A stretch of 64,000 nt of DNA, taken from positions 35,106-99,105 of the forward strand of contig QZAC01000038.1 of assembly GCA_003838065.1 (NCBI GenBank), written 5' to 3'. The DNA is from Methanocalculus sp. MSAO_Arc2. Lineage in GTDB: Archaea > Halobacteriota > Methanomicrobia > Methanomicrobiales > Methanocorpusculaceae. Below the pieces are notes generated by a model. It had not been told where the DNA came from. It saw only the letters and a program-made list of their open reading frames with translations, and did not search any database. Below are positions 54,000 through 63,133 of this stretch, one piece after another. The first letter of the stretch is position 1. Each line of letters opens with the position of its first letter. Both the position numbers and the translations under genes were made by a program.

Positions 54000-54962
54000 A
54001 TGGATCTGAATGAATATCTTGAATCCACACAGGAAATAGTTGATAAGACGCTGTTTCGCTTCTTTGGAGAAGCTCCGGGAGATCTGAACAAAGCCAGTGC
54101 ACATCTCCTCCTGGCAGGCGGAAAACGGCTCCGACCGGCGATGGTGATGCTTGCTGCAGACGCTATCCGGAAGAGAGCATCAGATTCAGTCTTGCCTGCA
54201 GCACTCGCACTTGAACTGATCCATACCTTCACCCTTGTCCATGACGATATTATGGATAATGATACGTTCCGCCGCGGGGTTCCAACCGTTCACAGCGTTT
54301 GGGATGAGGCAACGGCTATCCTTGCCGGAGATGTCCTCTATGCACGTGCGTTTGAACTGATCTGTAAAGCTGAGGCAGATTCTGATGCAAAGGTCCGTGC
54401 AATCTCGATGCTTGCCAATGCCTGTGAAGAGATCTGCCAGGGCCAGGCAGAGGACATGCTGTTTGAGCGTACAAGCGATGTTTCCCGGGCAGAGTACCTT
54501 GATATGGTCCGGAAGAAGACAGGGGCCCTGTATGCAGCCGCGGCAGGAATTGGGGCGATACTTGCCGGAGGAAATGCCCGTGAGGCTGAAGTACTCTATA
54601 ACCTGGGTATGACGACGGGAATCGCATTTCAAATTCAGGATGATGTCATTGATCTCCTCACACCGCCGGGGACAAGCGGCAAAGACCGGGCATCTGATCT
54701 CCGGGCCGGGAAACAGACCCTGATTGCGATCGTCGCGAAAGAGAAGGGGATCAACCTTGAGGGATATAAGAGAGATCTCACTGAGGAGGAGATCAACCGC
54801 GCAATAACAGAGCTCGAGGCAGCAGGCGTTATTGAAGATGTTAAACAGATAGCACTGGATCTTGTTGAAAATGCAAAAGCTGGCCTTAGGATCCTGCCGG
54901 AGTCAGAGGAGAAACAGTTGATCATCAATATGATCGACTTCTTCGTGACCCGGGGGTTCTAA
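54000..54962 (+). CDS. idsA: Geranylgeranyl diphosphate synthase
   Basis: A 320-residue trans-prenyltransferase that builds the C15/C20 chains for ether lipids. The two aspartate-rich motifs are LVHDDIMDND (about residues 79-88) and FQIQDDVIDL (about 210-219); the basic substrate site GGKRLRPAMV precedes the first. The ATG at 54000 follows GAGAGG. It completes the lipid set mvk-ipk-fni-idsA in this cluster. Confidence 0.96.
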   Translation: MDLNEYLESTQEIVDKTLFRFFGEAPGDLNKASAHLLLAGGKRLRPAMVMLAADAIRKRASDSVLPAALALELIHTFTLVHDDIMDNDTFRRGVPTVHSVWDEATAILAGDVLYARAFELICKAEADSDAKVRAISMLANACEEICQGQAEDMLFERTSDVSRAEYLDMVRKKTGALYAAAAGIGAILAGGNAREAEVLYNLGMTTGIAFQIQDDVIDLLTPPGTSGKDRASDLRAGKQTLIAIVAKEKGINLEGYKRDLTEEEINRAITELEAAGVIEDVKQIALDLVENAKAGLRILPESEEKQLIINMIDFFVTRGF

Positions 54963-54964
54963 CA

Positions 54965-56641
54965 ATGGACAATGATGTCCCTCGAATCCTTGAAAAATAC
55001 GCTCTCCAGAATGCCGTCAGACATGCGGATGTCCCCCGTGCCGGAGCCGTGATCGGAGCGGTGCTCGGAGCACATCCCGAACTCAGGAGCAGGGCTAAAG
55101 AGCTGAACGAAATAATAGGATCAGTTCTCTCGGATGTCAAATCACGTACTCCTGAAGAACGTGAGAAGCGCCTGATGAGTATTGCACCTGATCTTTACGC
55201 CTCGATGCACCAGAAAAAAGAGCGAACCATTGATCTTCCTCCGCTCCCGGATGCTGAAGATGGTGTTGTCATGCGTTTTGCGCCAAACCCATCCGGTCCG
55301 CTTCATCTTGGCCATGCCCGTGCATCTGTGCTGAATGATGCATATGTCCGGCGATACGGAGGAGCTTATATCTGCCGGATGGAAGATACCGATCCAAAAC
55401 GGATTGATCCCGATGCATATGGAATGGTACTTGAGGACCTCGACTGGCTCGGGATTGAAATCTCTGATATTGTATACCAGAGCGACCGGCTTGATATCTA
55501 TTATGATTATGCTGAGCAGCTGATTGTTCTTGGAGGTGCCTATATCTGCTGCTGTGAAGCTGAGAGGTTCCGGGAGCTGAAACTCGCAAAAAAAGCCTGT
55601 CCATGTCGAAATATCCCGGTTGAAGAACATATAGCCCTTTTTGAGCAGATGTTTGATGGCACCTTTATTGAGGGACAGGCAACGGTCCGTATTAAAACCG
55701 AGACCGATCACCCGGATCCTGCGATCCGCGATTTTTCTGCAATGCGAATCGTCAATTCCCCGATACATCCCCGTGTCGATGCAACCGTCTATCCTTTGAT
55801 GAATTTCTCAGTTGCAATCGATGACCATCTTTTGGGATTGACGCATGTGATCAGGGGAAAAGACCATATCGCAAATACCCGTCGCCAGCGCTATATCTTT
55901 GATTACTTCGGGTGGACACCACCCCATTACCTCCATTATGGAAGAATGTCGATTGAGGGTCTTGTCCTTTCGACATCGTCAATGCACCAGGGGATCGCGG
56001 AGGGCAGGTTCTCTGGGTGGGACGATATCCGGCTTGGAACGCTTCGTGCGCTTGCTCGCCGCGGAATCCGCCCTGAAGCGGTGCGATCTGCAATCATTGA
56101 GATCGGGATCGGCGAGACAGACATCTCGTTTTCATGGGACAATCTCTTTGCGAAGAACCGGGACGTTATCGACCGGGGCGCAAACCGGTACTTCTTTGTT
56201 GAAGATCCGATCACACTCCGGGTGCAGGAAGCGCCAGAGCAGACTGCCGAGATCCCCCGGTACCCGGGAGATACTGAAAGGGGGTGCCGGAATCTTACCT
56301 TCACAAAAGAGATCCTGGTCCCGGCTCAGGAGATCAAGGAAACAGGGTTCGTCCGGCTCAAAGATCTCTTCAATATCAGGATGACCGGAGATCATGAGGC
56401 GGTATATGCAGGGGATTCGCTTACACAAGTCCGGAAGGAAAAAGCCCCGATCATCCAGTGGCTTCCACCGGATAGTGCGGTTCCCTGCCGTGTCCTGACA
56501 CCCGGGGGAATGCTTGAGGGAGTGTGTGAAGCAGAAGCAGCTGGATATGTCGATGAAACTGTCCAGTTCGAACGGTTCGGGTTTGCCAGGATCGATTCGG
56601 TTGAAGACGGTGTGGTCATCGCCTACTTCACCCACCGGTGA
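54965..56641 (+). CDS. gltX: Glutamyl-tRNA synthetase (archaeal)
   Basis: A 558-residue archaeal GluRS of the GlnRS-like subclass. An N-terminal helical region of about 95 residues precedes the class I catalytic core, with HIGH as LHLGHARAS and the KMSKS equivalent in LVLSTSSMHQGI. The C-terminus is the beta-barrel anticodon domain typical of archaea and GlnRS rather than the helical bacterial type. In archaea it also charges tRNA-Gln with Glu, later corrected by GatDE. It starts two bases after idsA and closes the long cluster. Confidence 0.97.
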   Translation: MDNDVPRILEKYALQNAVRHADVPRAGAVIGAVLGAHPELRSRAKELNEIIGSVLSDVKSRTPEEREKRLMSIAPDLYASMHQKKERTIDLPPLPDAEDGVVMRFAPNPSGPLHLGHARASVLNDAYVRRYGGAYICRMEDTDPKRIDPDAYGMVLEDLDWLGIEISDIVYQSDRLDIYYDYAEQLIVLGGAYICCCEAERFRELKLAKKACPCRNIPVEEHIALFEQMFDGTFIEGQATVRIKTETDHPDPAIRDFSAMRIVNSPIHPRVDATVYPLMNFSVAIDDHLLGLTHVIRGKDHIANTRRQRYIFDYFGWTPPHYLHYGRMSIEGLVLSTSSMHQGIAEGRFSGWDDIRLGTLRALARRGIRPEAVRSAIIEIGIGETDISFSWDNLFAKNRDVIDRGANRYFFVEDPITLRVQEAPEQTAEIPRYPGDTERGCRNLTFTKEILVPAQEIKETGFVRLKDLFNIRMTGDHEAVYAGDSLTQVRKEKAPIIQWLPPDSAVPCRVLTPGGMLEGVCEAEAAGYVDETVQFERFGFARIDSVEDGVVIAYFTHR

Positions 56642-56654
56642 TTAGCGGTTGTGT

Positions 56655-57377
56655 ATGTTTGCGGCTCAACTGCTGAGAGATACCACAATGGGCAGAGGAG
56701 AAGCACTGCATGCACTCCGGCACCTGCCGCTCTCCACCCGGAAGGGACTTGTCTCTTTCGACTACGAGACACGCAGGAGGGCTGAAGGGAGATTTTTTGA
56801 AGCCGCAATCTATGAGCTGCTGAGAAAAGCCGGGGAAGACAATCCGCGTATCCAATATATCGCCGCCTTTGGGGCAGATGCTCCTGTATATAATGGTCAG
56901 AAACAGGGAATCTGGTACTCACGCGACGGGGGGATCCGGATCTGTTCGGGTGGCCGGGTCCGGGCCGAGATCGATCTGCTCTTTGCAGATACGTTCGGTA
57001 CGATCTACTTTGCCGAGTCAACCATTGTTCACCCTTCTCCATCTGCTTTTATCAGGGAGGTCAGGGAGAAAACAGCACTCCTGACTGATCTTGCAGATGG
57101 TCGTCCCGTGGAGTTCCTGTATATTTCCACAACCCCGCCTCCACCGGACCTGTATCCACTGTTTGTGAATCCTGGATCATGGATTGTTCTACCTGATCTT
57201 CTGCTGTATATCCGTGAACTGGAGCAGGTGGTCGGCAGTCCGCGGAAGAGACGGGCTCTCCCTCACCAAAAAGTTGTCCATGGTCAGGTTATCCTTGATA
57301 TGGAACCTGTTGGTGCTCTGAAACCAGAAAAGAGAGATGGTTTATCATCCTATATCCAGCGCTTTTTTCTGAAATAA
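56655..57377 (+). CDS. Conserved-looking soluble protein, unknown function
   Basis: I do not recognise this 240-residue protein. The middle contains GGRVRAEIDLLFADTF and then GTIYFAEST, an arrangement like a PD-(D/E)XK nuclease core (E..D...E) but without the final lysine in the usual place, so any nuclease role is a guess. Downstream are a proline-rich stretch (ISTTPPPPDLYPLF) and a basic segment (GSPRKRRALPHQK). The ATG at 56655 is taken; a TTG two codons earlier and an ATG at 56688 are alternatives. It overlaps the convergent corA by 28 bases. Confidence 0.6.
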   Translation: MFAAQLLRDTTMGRGEALHALRHLPLSTRKGLVSFDYETRRRAEGRFFEAAIYELLRKAGEDNPRIQYIAAFGADAPVYNGQKQGIWYSRDGGIRICSGGRVRAEIDLLFADTFGTIYFAESTIVHPSPSAFIREVREKTALLTDLADGRPVEFLYISTTPPPPDLYPLFVNPGSWIVLPDLLLYIRELEQVVGSPRKRRALPHQKVVHGQVILDMEPVGALKPEKRDGLSSYIQRFFLK

Positions 57378-58411
57378 ACGATCATCAGAAGCGAGACGCC
57401 GAACATCAAAAAAAGCGTTGCATGGTACCCAAAATCCCAGTAAAGTTCGGGCATATTTTCAAAGTTCATCCCATACACTCCTGCAATGAACGTGAGAGGG
57501 ATAAAGATGGTCGCAATGATGGTGAGCACCTTCATCACCTCATTCATCTTAAACGATATGGTGGAAAGGTAGAGATCCAGCATACCGGCAGTGATATCGC
57601 GCAGGGTCTCTACCGCATCGATCACCTGGATGGTGTGATCGTAGACATCACGGAAATATATCCCGGTCTTCTCAGAGATGAGCGGAGAGTCGGCCCGCTC
57701 AAGTGCAGATAAGACCTCTCTTTGCGGCCATATCGCCTTCCTGAGAGTGATCATCTCCCGTTTAAAACGGCGAATTGTGACGACAGTTTCAGGATCAGGG
57801 TTCTGAATAAGAACCTCCTCAAGTGCTTCGATCTCTTCTCCAAGCGACTCAAGGATCTCGAAGTACGCATCAACGATGGCATCAATGAGCGTGTAACACA
57901 GGAAATCAATGTCGAACTTCGTGATTCTTCCCCGGGCCCTGATCCGGTTTCTGACCGGATCGAAGACATCACCATCCCGTTCCTGGAACGAGAGAAGACA
58001 GGTTCCGGTGATGATCAGGCCAACCTGTTCGCTTTCGATTACCCCTGTATTGCGGGAGAGCATCCTCTGGACGATGAAAAGATAGTGTGAAAACTCTTCG
58101 AATTTCGGCCGCTGGGTGGTGTTCATCAGGTCTTCAAGGGTCAGCGGATGAATCGAGAAGAGATCTCCTATCATCCGGATAACACCGGTATCATGGATGC
58201 CGTTGATATTGATCCAGGTAGTCGACGGGCTGTCCCGGTAGGTGCCGAGCAGGGCGGGATCGCGGGTACAGAGTTCGGTGACGTTTCCGTCTGCGTCATA
58301 GTCTATCACCGTTATGGTGACGGGATCATCAGTTGCCTCGCCAACATGGACGAGGGAGCCGGGGGGGAGCCCGGCTTTCTTTGAAACGTTACGGAAATGT
58401 GTCAGGAACAT
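57350..58411 (-). CDS. corA: CorA-family magnesium/cobalt transporter
   Basis: A 353-residue CorA-type channel subunit. A cytoplasmic alpha/beta domain and long stalk helix precede two C-terminal membrane segments. The signature GMN is intact in GVYGMNFENMPE between the segments, and the basic end YFRKKRW is typical. It imports divalent cations, usually Mg2+. It lies 30 bases downstream of the STAS gene on the same strand. Confidence 0.95.
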   Translation of the reverse strand: MFLTHFRNVSKKAGLPPGSLVHVGEATDDPVTITVIDYDADGNVTELCTRDPALLGTYRDSPSTTWININGIHDTGVIRMIGDLFSIHPLTLEDLMNTTQRPKFEEFSHYLFIVQRMLSRNTGVIESEQVGLIITGTCLLSFQERDGDVFDPVRNRIRARGRITKFDIDFLCYTLIDAIVDAYFEILESLGEEIEALEEVLIQNPDPETVVTIRRFKREMITLRKAIWPQREVLSALERADSPLISEKTGIYFRDVYDHTIQVIDAVETLRDITAGMLDLYLSTISFKMNEVMKVLTIIATIFIPLTFIAGVYGMNFENMPELYWDFGYHATLFLMFGVSLLMIVYFRKKRWI

Positions 58412-58441
58412 ACTACCATCACAACCATGGTGAAGCAGGGT

Positions 58442-59740
58442 TTATTCTTCGGCGATCTCGCTGATATATGCCACACCCACCTTACCGCGGCGGAATCGTG
58501 AGGTGCCCAGGAGATGACGCATGTCCACAATTTCTGCTTCCTGGAGAAGGGTCCGGATCAACTTCTCCAGGCTTGCATTCCGATCCCAGGGGAGGCCCCG
58601 GAAGATGACACCATGGTTATGAAGCTCCTGATCCGATCTGCCTTTGTGCGAGGGATGGACATAGGCAAGGGAGTGGAGGGCAACCGGGTCAAAGAAGGAG
58701 AGATCGGCTGTTGTGTCCACACCCACTCCAAACGAGACCAGGGTATCGCCTGTATGGAGAGGGTATGCATTGACCGTACACCAGTCGTCGATCGCATCCT
58801 CATCCATGATAGTACCTTTAAGCCCCCCGCCATACTCTTTCAGGGGTGCGCGGGCAAGGCCCGAGCCGGTCATACCTGCTGAAACACCGGCAACCGCAAG
58901 AGCAACGACACCGTTGAAGTCCTTCCTCCGTTCCCGTGCAAACGAAAAGATCTGCCGGTAGAGGTCGTCAAGGGAGATGCCGTCCGGGTCGTCTGATTCA
59001 AAGGAGATATACTCGTGGAAAGGACCAACGAGCGTGACATTGAAGGCGGTATAAACCGGGATCCGGGCATCTTCTCCTGCCGGTGCCAGGAAGTCAGGGG
59101 TATCGTTTCCATCTGTTGGGAGCCAGATCATTGAGCCATGGAGGGTGATCATCTCACCAAGGAGCGGGAGAGCGGATGCTGCATCAGGGCTGAGCGCCCC
59201 AAGCCCGATGGAGTATTGTATGGAGGTGAAGGTGGCTTCCCGCAGGTCTTCGGACGTGATCCGGGCATGGAGGAGGGTGGCAAGGTCCCCCCGGACCTTC
59301 AGGCGGGCAGTGTCCGTACCACCCTTCTCGATATGGTATGAAACAGCCCCATGTTTCACCGTCGGGATGGTGAGTTCATCAATGAGCGAGAGGCCGATCT
59401 CACCTTTTTTGCAGATCCGCACTGCCTCTTCAACCCCGGGGACAATCGAAAAGATCGAGTGGAACCCTGCCATCTTCAAAACCTTGAGCGGGTACTCCTG
59501 CACCCCGGCAAGCGCCATCATACCCCCGCGCCGCTTCACCTCTTTTGCCAGGGCGAGAAGAACGCGGATCCCGGCGCTTGAGAGATACTCAACAGACAAC
59601 ATATCAACCACCGCTGCCGAGTCGTCATCATGGAGTGCCGATTGTATCGCCTTCTCAAAGATTCTGGCGCCATGACCATCCAGCCTGCCATCAGGGGCAA
59701 AGACCAGAACGCCTTCATGACGTGAGATTGAAACATTCAT
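58442..59740 (-). CDS. STAS-domain protein with large uncharacterised C-terminal region
   Basis: A 432-residue protein. Residues 1-105 are a STAS (anti-sigma antagonist-like) domain: ISRHEGVLVFAPDGRLDGHG, then VDMLSVEYLSSAGIRVLLAL with the serine pair at 54-55 where phosphorylation normally occurs. The remaining 320 residues are soluble and not recognised; one stretch (FNGVVALAVAGVSAGMTGSG) is glycine-rich. The ATG at 59740 gives a normal STAS start; 39 further residues to 59857 would overlap the divergent gene and look unlike protein. No kinase or sigma-type partner is nearby; its position upstream of corA suggests co-transcription. Confidence 0.8.
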   Translation of the reverse strand: MNVSISRHEGVLVFAPDGRLDGHGARIFEKAIQSALHDDDSAAVVDMLSVEYLSSAGIRVLLALAKEVKRRGGMMALAGVQEYPLKVLKMAGFHSIFSIVPGVEEAVRICKKGEIGLSLIDELTIPTVKHGAVSYHIEKGGTDTARLKVRGDLATLLHARITSEDLREATFTSIQYSIGLGALSPDAASALPLLGEMITLHGSMIWLPTDGNDTPDFLAPAGEDARIPVYTAFNVTLVGPFHEYISFESDDPDGISLDDLYRQIFSFARERRKDFNGVVALAVAGVSAGMTGSGLARAPLKEYGGGLKGTIMDEDAIDDWCTVNAYPLHTGDTLVSFGVGVDTTADLSFFDPVALHSLAYVHPSHKGRSDQELHNHGVIFRGLPWDRNASLEKLIRTLLQEAEIVDMRHLLGTSRFRRGKVGVAYISEIAEE

Positions 59741-59835
59741 ACCGGTAGCTTGGAGAGGATACGATAAATAATTCCCGTTCACTTTCGCACCCCGGGCATC
59801 GATCATCAATACCCGGAACGCACAGATACAGGGGT

Positions 59836-60363
59836 ATGGAGATCCGACTTGCACCATATATAACTCTCAGGACCGGGATGTTTGCGGCCGTCGTCGCTTC
59901 TGAAGAGGAGATGATCGCTCTCTTTGCACGGCGGCCCGAACTGAAGCGGTACCTGTTCCTGTACATCTCCGGGAACAGCTCCCGCCTCCTGACACGGATC
60001 GGCGACAGGAATGCAACGTTTGATGTGCGGCGGGCGTTCACCACTCACCAGCTCCTCACCATACTCAGGGATGCATGCCATACGATCATCTTCATCGAGC
60101 ATGACCCGGTACTGTTTGAAGCGTCGGGTGGGGGGATGACGGCTGCCATTGGCCAGACGATGGCGGAGGTTGCGGCGGGATCGCTTGTCATCCTGTATAC
60201 CATGGTTCCTGACCGATCATTTGGAGTGCTTGCTGCATATGCGGACCGGATCATCACCCTTGCACCAGAACAGAACAGGGCTCTGGAACAGACCGGGAAA
60301 CCGGTGAAGCACAGAAGAAAACGTGGGCAGGAAGGCAGACAGTCCACTCTGGAGGCATTCTGA
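59836..60363 (+). CDS. Small RecA-superfamily-like protein of the inactive PolB operon
   Basis: A 175-residue protein. A hydrophobic strand ending in an acidic residue (CHTIIFIEHDPVLFE, about residues 87-101) looks like a Walker B, and VAAGSLVILYTMVPDRSF continues in RecA/KaiC-like style, but there is no clear Walker A loop. The C-terminus is basic and ends in GRQSTLEAF, which resembles a PCNA-binding PIP box (QxxLxxF) at the extreme end. It is translationally coupled (TGATG) to the next gene and forms an operon with the polymerase homologue; archaeal inactivated PolB genes are known to be paired with RecA-family ATPase genes. Confidence 0.65.
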   Translation: MEIRLAPYITLRTGMFAAVVASEEEMIALFARRPELKRYLFLYISGNSSRLLTRIGDRNATFDVRRAFTTHQLLTILRDACHTIIFIEHDPVLFEASGGGMTAAIGQTMAEVAAGSLVILYTMVPDRSFGVLAAYADRIITLAPEQNRALEQTGKPVKHRRKRGQEGRQSTLEAF

Positions 60364-60662
60364 TGGGCCGGAGCATCGAAAGTGTCCGGCAGGGAGTAGG
60401 CGAACTCGCACGCCGGTGGGAACGGGCAGGACGGGCACTTGGAAAAGATGACAGGGCATATGCCACCCGCCTCGCCATGATGGCGCGGGCACATGCGGGC
60501 GAGGGGTTTTATGCCTTTGATGACCCCCTTGAAGCAGCAGTCTTCTCGGTCCTCATCGAGCTGTTGAAAGACCGGGATCAGTCAATGGAGCGTCTGGTCC
60601 CGGGGCCGGGCATACGGACCAGGGACGGGCATGCTTCGGTAGAGCGCGATGTGGATCCTTGA
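60363..60662 (+). CDS. Small helical protein of the inactive PolB operon
   Basis: A 99-residue, arginine-rich and mostly helical protein (SVRQGVGELARRWERAGRAL, then ATRLAMMARAHAG and AAVFSVLIELLKD). I do not recognise the family. Its ATG overlaps the upstream stop (TGATG) and its end overlaps the polymerase-homologue start by 14 bases, so it is surely co-translated with both. A role as an adaptor or DNA-binding partner is inference. Confidence 0.7.
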   Translation: MGRSIESVRQGVGELARRWERAGRALGKDDRAYATRLAMMARAHAGEGFYAFDDPLEAAVFSVLIELLKDRDQSMERLVPGPGIRTRDGHASVERDVDP

Positions 60663-62613
60663 CGCAGTTGTCTCCGGAGGGGGTATACGGTTCTGGGGGC
60701 GGGGCGGAGGATCACGGTGGTCAGCATATTCCCCTCCATTCTCATTCACCCTTGAAGACCCCCATCTCCACCGCGATATGCTTGACACCCTTGATGACCG
60801 GTATGGCCTCTCTGAATGCCAGATCAGGACGATCTTCTCACTGGAAGACGGGTATTTTATCACTGCACCCCGGAAGGTTGCTGAACAGATCGAGGAGCAG
60901 ACCGGGTATACTGCAAAGATCTACAATCTGGACATCCGTCCCGAACAGCGGTTTCTTGCGGAGCACGGGATCACCGCCTGTGCATTGCCTGGAGAAGACC
61001 GGTTTGAAACCTCCTTTGACCGGACGCTTGCGGTGATGGAGATCAGCGTCCTGGATCCACCCTACCGGGGCCGGAAGGTAAACAGGATCATGGTGGATGG
61101 AAACGGGATAGCCGGATCAGGTGAAGAGATTGTATCGGGACTTGCCGGTGCCATCGATGACAAAAACCCCGACCTGATCCTCTTTGCCCATGCCGACTAC
61201 TGGATGGGGATGCTGGTCTCCCTGGCAGAGCAGCATGGAGTGCCGCTTCAGATCAGCAGGACCGGCAGGTACAGCCGGCTCTCTGCACGATCATACTGGA
61301 GTTACGGGCAGATGGTCCACCGGGAAGGAGCGCTCCTTCCCGAGGGGCGGTGCATAATCGACACTGCACGGAGTTTCACGTACCGGGAGTGCGGAATCAC
61401 CGGTGTGCTGCTCGCCTCGCGCCTGACCGGTCTTTCTCCAAATCTCACCGCACGGTTCACGCCGGGAACCCTCATCTCCTCATATGAGAACTACGAGGCA
61501 ATCCGACAGGGAATTGCAGTGCCGTTCCGGAAATGGGATGCGGAATCGGTCAGGCCGGTCTCAGCACTCCGGGAGGCAGATAAAGGCGGGATGATCTTTC
61601 AGCCGGTACCCGGGGTCTATGACAGCGTTGTCCAGGTGGATTTCACCTCGATGTACCCCTCTATCATCGTGGGCAAAAACCTCTCCCCCGAGACGGTGCA
61701 GGGCAGGGGCGGGGATGGTTTCCTCGCATCAGTGCTTGCCCCGGTGCTCTCCCTCAGGCTGAAGACGAAATCGTTGAGGAAAGAGGATGCACGGTTTGCA
61801 GGGATGGACAGCCTCCTGAAATGGATGCTGGTCACGAGTTTTGGGTATACAGGGTATCGGAACGCAAAGTTCGGGTGTATCAGGGTGCACGAGGGGATTA
61901 CCCGGCATGCACGGGAGATCCTGATCGGGGCAAAGGAGATTGCCGAGGATGCGGGCTGCCGGGTTCTCCACGGGATCGTTGATTCGCTCTGGGTGACAGG
62001 AGGCGACATTCAACGGTTCGTCCGCGAGACCGAGGCGGCGTTTGGGATCCCGACCGAGTCAGAAACGTACTCCTGGATCGCATTCCTCCCGATGGCGGAC
62101 GGAACCGGTGCCTACAACCGGTATTTCGGACGGTTTGCAGACGGGGGGATGAAGATCCGCGGGGTTTTCGCACGGAGGAGAGATACACCGCCATATGTCC
62201 GATCATTCCAGGAGGAGATCTTCTCGGTGCTGGAGAGGGCTGAGTGTGCTGCCGATCTGCCGGGCCTTGTCACGGAGGTGCAGGAGCTGCATGCAGACGC
62301 GGTTGCCGGCATTGAGACGGCGGCAATGGAGGACCTGGTGATCTCCCGGCGGGTGAGCAGGACCGGGTATACCCGGCGGTGCCTGGAAGGGTCTGCGGTC
62401 CGGGCCTATGGGATGGCAGGTGTTGCTGTTGAAGCAGGGATGGAGATTGCGTATGTGGTCCGGGACGGGAAGCAGCTGATCGTCGACCCCCCCTGGGAGG
62501 CGAAGACGGCGGATCGTGCGTACTACCGGGTGCTGCTGGACCGGGCGTATGAGGAGGTGATGCCGGTATTTTCCCAGGGGAAGAGAGATGTCAGAAGAAG
62601 AGTCAATAATTGA
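60649..62613 (+). CDS. B-family DNA polymerase homologue with damaged active sites
   Basis: A 654-residue protein with B-family polymerase layout. Motif A is intact (VDFTSMYPSII, Asp331). Motif B keeps the lysine but reads KWMLVTSFGYTG where NSxYG is expected. Motif C reads HGIVDS (441-446) in place of YGDTDS, so the first of two metal-binding aspartates is gone. In the N-terminal part the exonuclease motif I appears as VMEISVL rather than DIE and motif II as FAHADYWM, so proofreading is lost as well. It is shorter than replicative PolB (about 780). It matches the described group of apparently inactivated archaeal PolB proteins, perhaps a structural or regulatory replication/repair factor. 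Its 3' end runs into a toxin-antitoxin remnant. Confidence 0.85.
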   Translation: MWILDAVVSGGGIRFWGRGGGSRWSAYSPPFSFTLEDPHLHRDMLDTLDDRYGLSECQIRTIFSLEDGYFITAPRKVAEQIEEQTGYTAKIYNLDIRPEQRFLAEHGITACALPGEDRFETSFDRTLAVMEISVLDPPYRGRKVNRIMVDGNGIAGSGEEIVSGLAGAIDDKNPDLILFAHADYWMGMLVSLAEQHGVPLQISRTGRYSRLSARSYWSYGQMVHREGALLPEGRCIIDTARSFTYRECGITGVLLASRLTGLSPNLTARFTPGTLISSYENYEAIRQGIAVPFRKWDAESVRPVSALREADKGGMIFQPVPGVYDSVVQVDFTSMYPSIIVGKNLSPETVQGRGGDGFLASVLAPVLSLRLKTKSLRKEDARFAGMDSLLKWMLVTSFGYTGYRNAKFGCIRVHEGITRHAREILIGAKEIAEDAGCRVLHGIVDSLWVTGGDIQRFVRETEAAFGIPTESETYSWIAFLPMADGTGAYNRYFGRFADGGMKIRGVFARRRDTPPYVRSFQEEIFSVLERAECAADLPGLVTEVQELHADAVAGIETAAMEDLVISRRVSRTGYTRRCLEGSAVRAYGMAGVAVEAGMEIAYVVRDGKQLIVDPPWEAKTADRAYYRVLLDRAYEEVMPVFSQGKRDVRRRVNN

Positions 62614-62782
62614 AGAGTATCCTGATGACAAACCATATCCAGGCTATCTCATATGAGGAGTCGTTAATAGTCGACCCCTCCACGTAGTCGGAGCATACAC
62701 TATACATGAGGGAGAGATCATTATCATCACCGTATATGAACCGGATCCAGACTGATGGATAGAGAGCAAGAGGAGGAGATGA
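62588..62782 (+). pseudogene. DUF4258-type toxin remnant
   Basis: Reading from the ATG at 62588 through two in-frame TGA codons (62654 and 62753) gives the C-terminal half of a DUF4258 protein: IIEEYPDDKPYPGYLI, stop, RPLHVV, then IIIITVYEPDPD, stop, WIESKRRR. The family consensus, from memory, carries the same blocks in the same order. The N-terminal half is absent: the sequence upstream is the end of the polymerase homologue in another frame. Its end overlaps the antitoxin remnant start by an ATGA, as in intact modules. Confidence 0.75.
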
Positions 62783-62784
62783 TG

Positions 62785-63023
62785 ATGAAGTGTGTTATTT
62801 GTAAGAATGGAGAAACACGTCCGGGATGACCACGATCACCTTCGAGCGGGAAGGATGCACCCTGGTGGTAAAGAAGTCCCGGCAGAGATCTGCATGAATT
62901 GCGGTGAGGATTATGTGGATGAGACGATCCCCCATGAGATCATGGTGTTGGCTGAGCGGATTATAAAAAAATGGCACTCTTATCGATGTCTGCAGGTACA
63001 TTCCCGGTTCTGTAACCTGTTGA
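62785..63023 (+). pseudogene. YgiT/MqsA-type zinc-finger antitoxin remnant
   Basis: Three frames joined give one YgiT-type protein. From 62785: MKCVICKNGETRPG, then a TGA. After a one-base loss near 62826: TTITFEREGCTLVVK. After a second loss near 62875: VPAEICMNCGEDYVDET and HEIMVLAERII. After a change in the A7 run (62965-62971): NGTLIDVCRYIPG, ending at 63023. Both CxxC zinc knuckles are present (CVIC, CMNC). The intact family pairs with DUF4258 or MqsR toxins. Three indels in about 190 bases indicate a dead gene. From 63024 to 63133 nothing is seen. Confidence 0.78.
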
Positions 63024-63133
63024 GAGCACCTCAACCGGTGGTGGTGTTTTCGGAGTTAATCACCTCACCAGACGAATATCAAAGAGTATCCACCTCTTTA
63101 AGAGGCAGCAGTTCTGATTTTGTATAGTTCCTT

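Noticed and set aside
62792..63127. An open 111-codon frame that could be called as an intact small zinc-finger protein.
   Set aside because: Only its middle third encodes YgiT-like sequence; the proper start and end lie in other frames, so it is part of a pseudogene.
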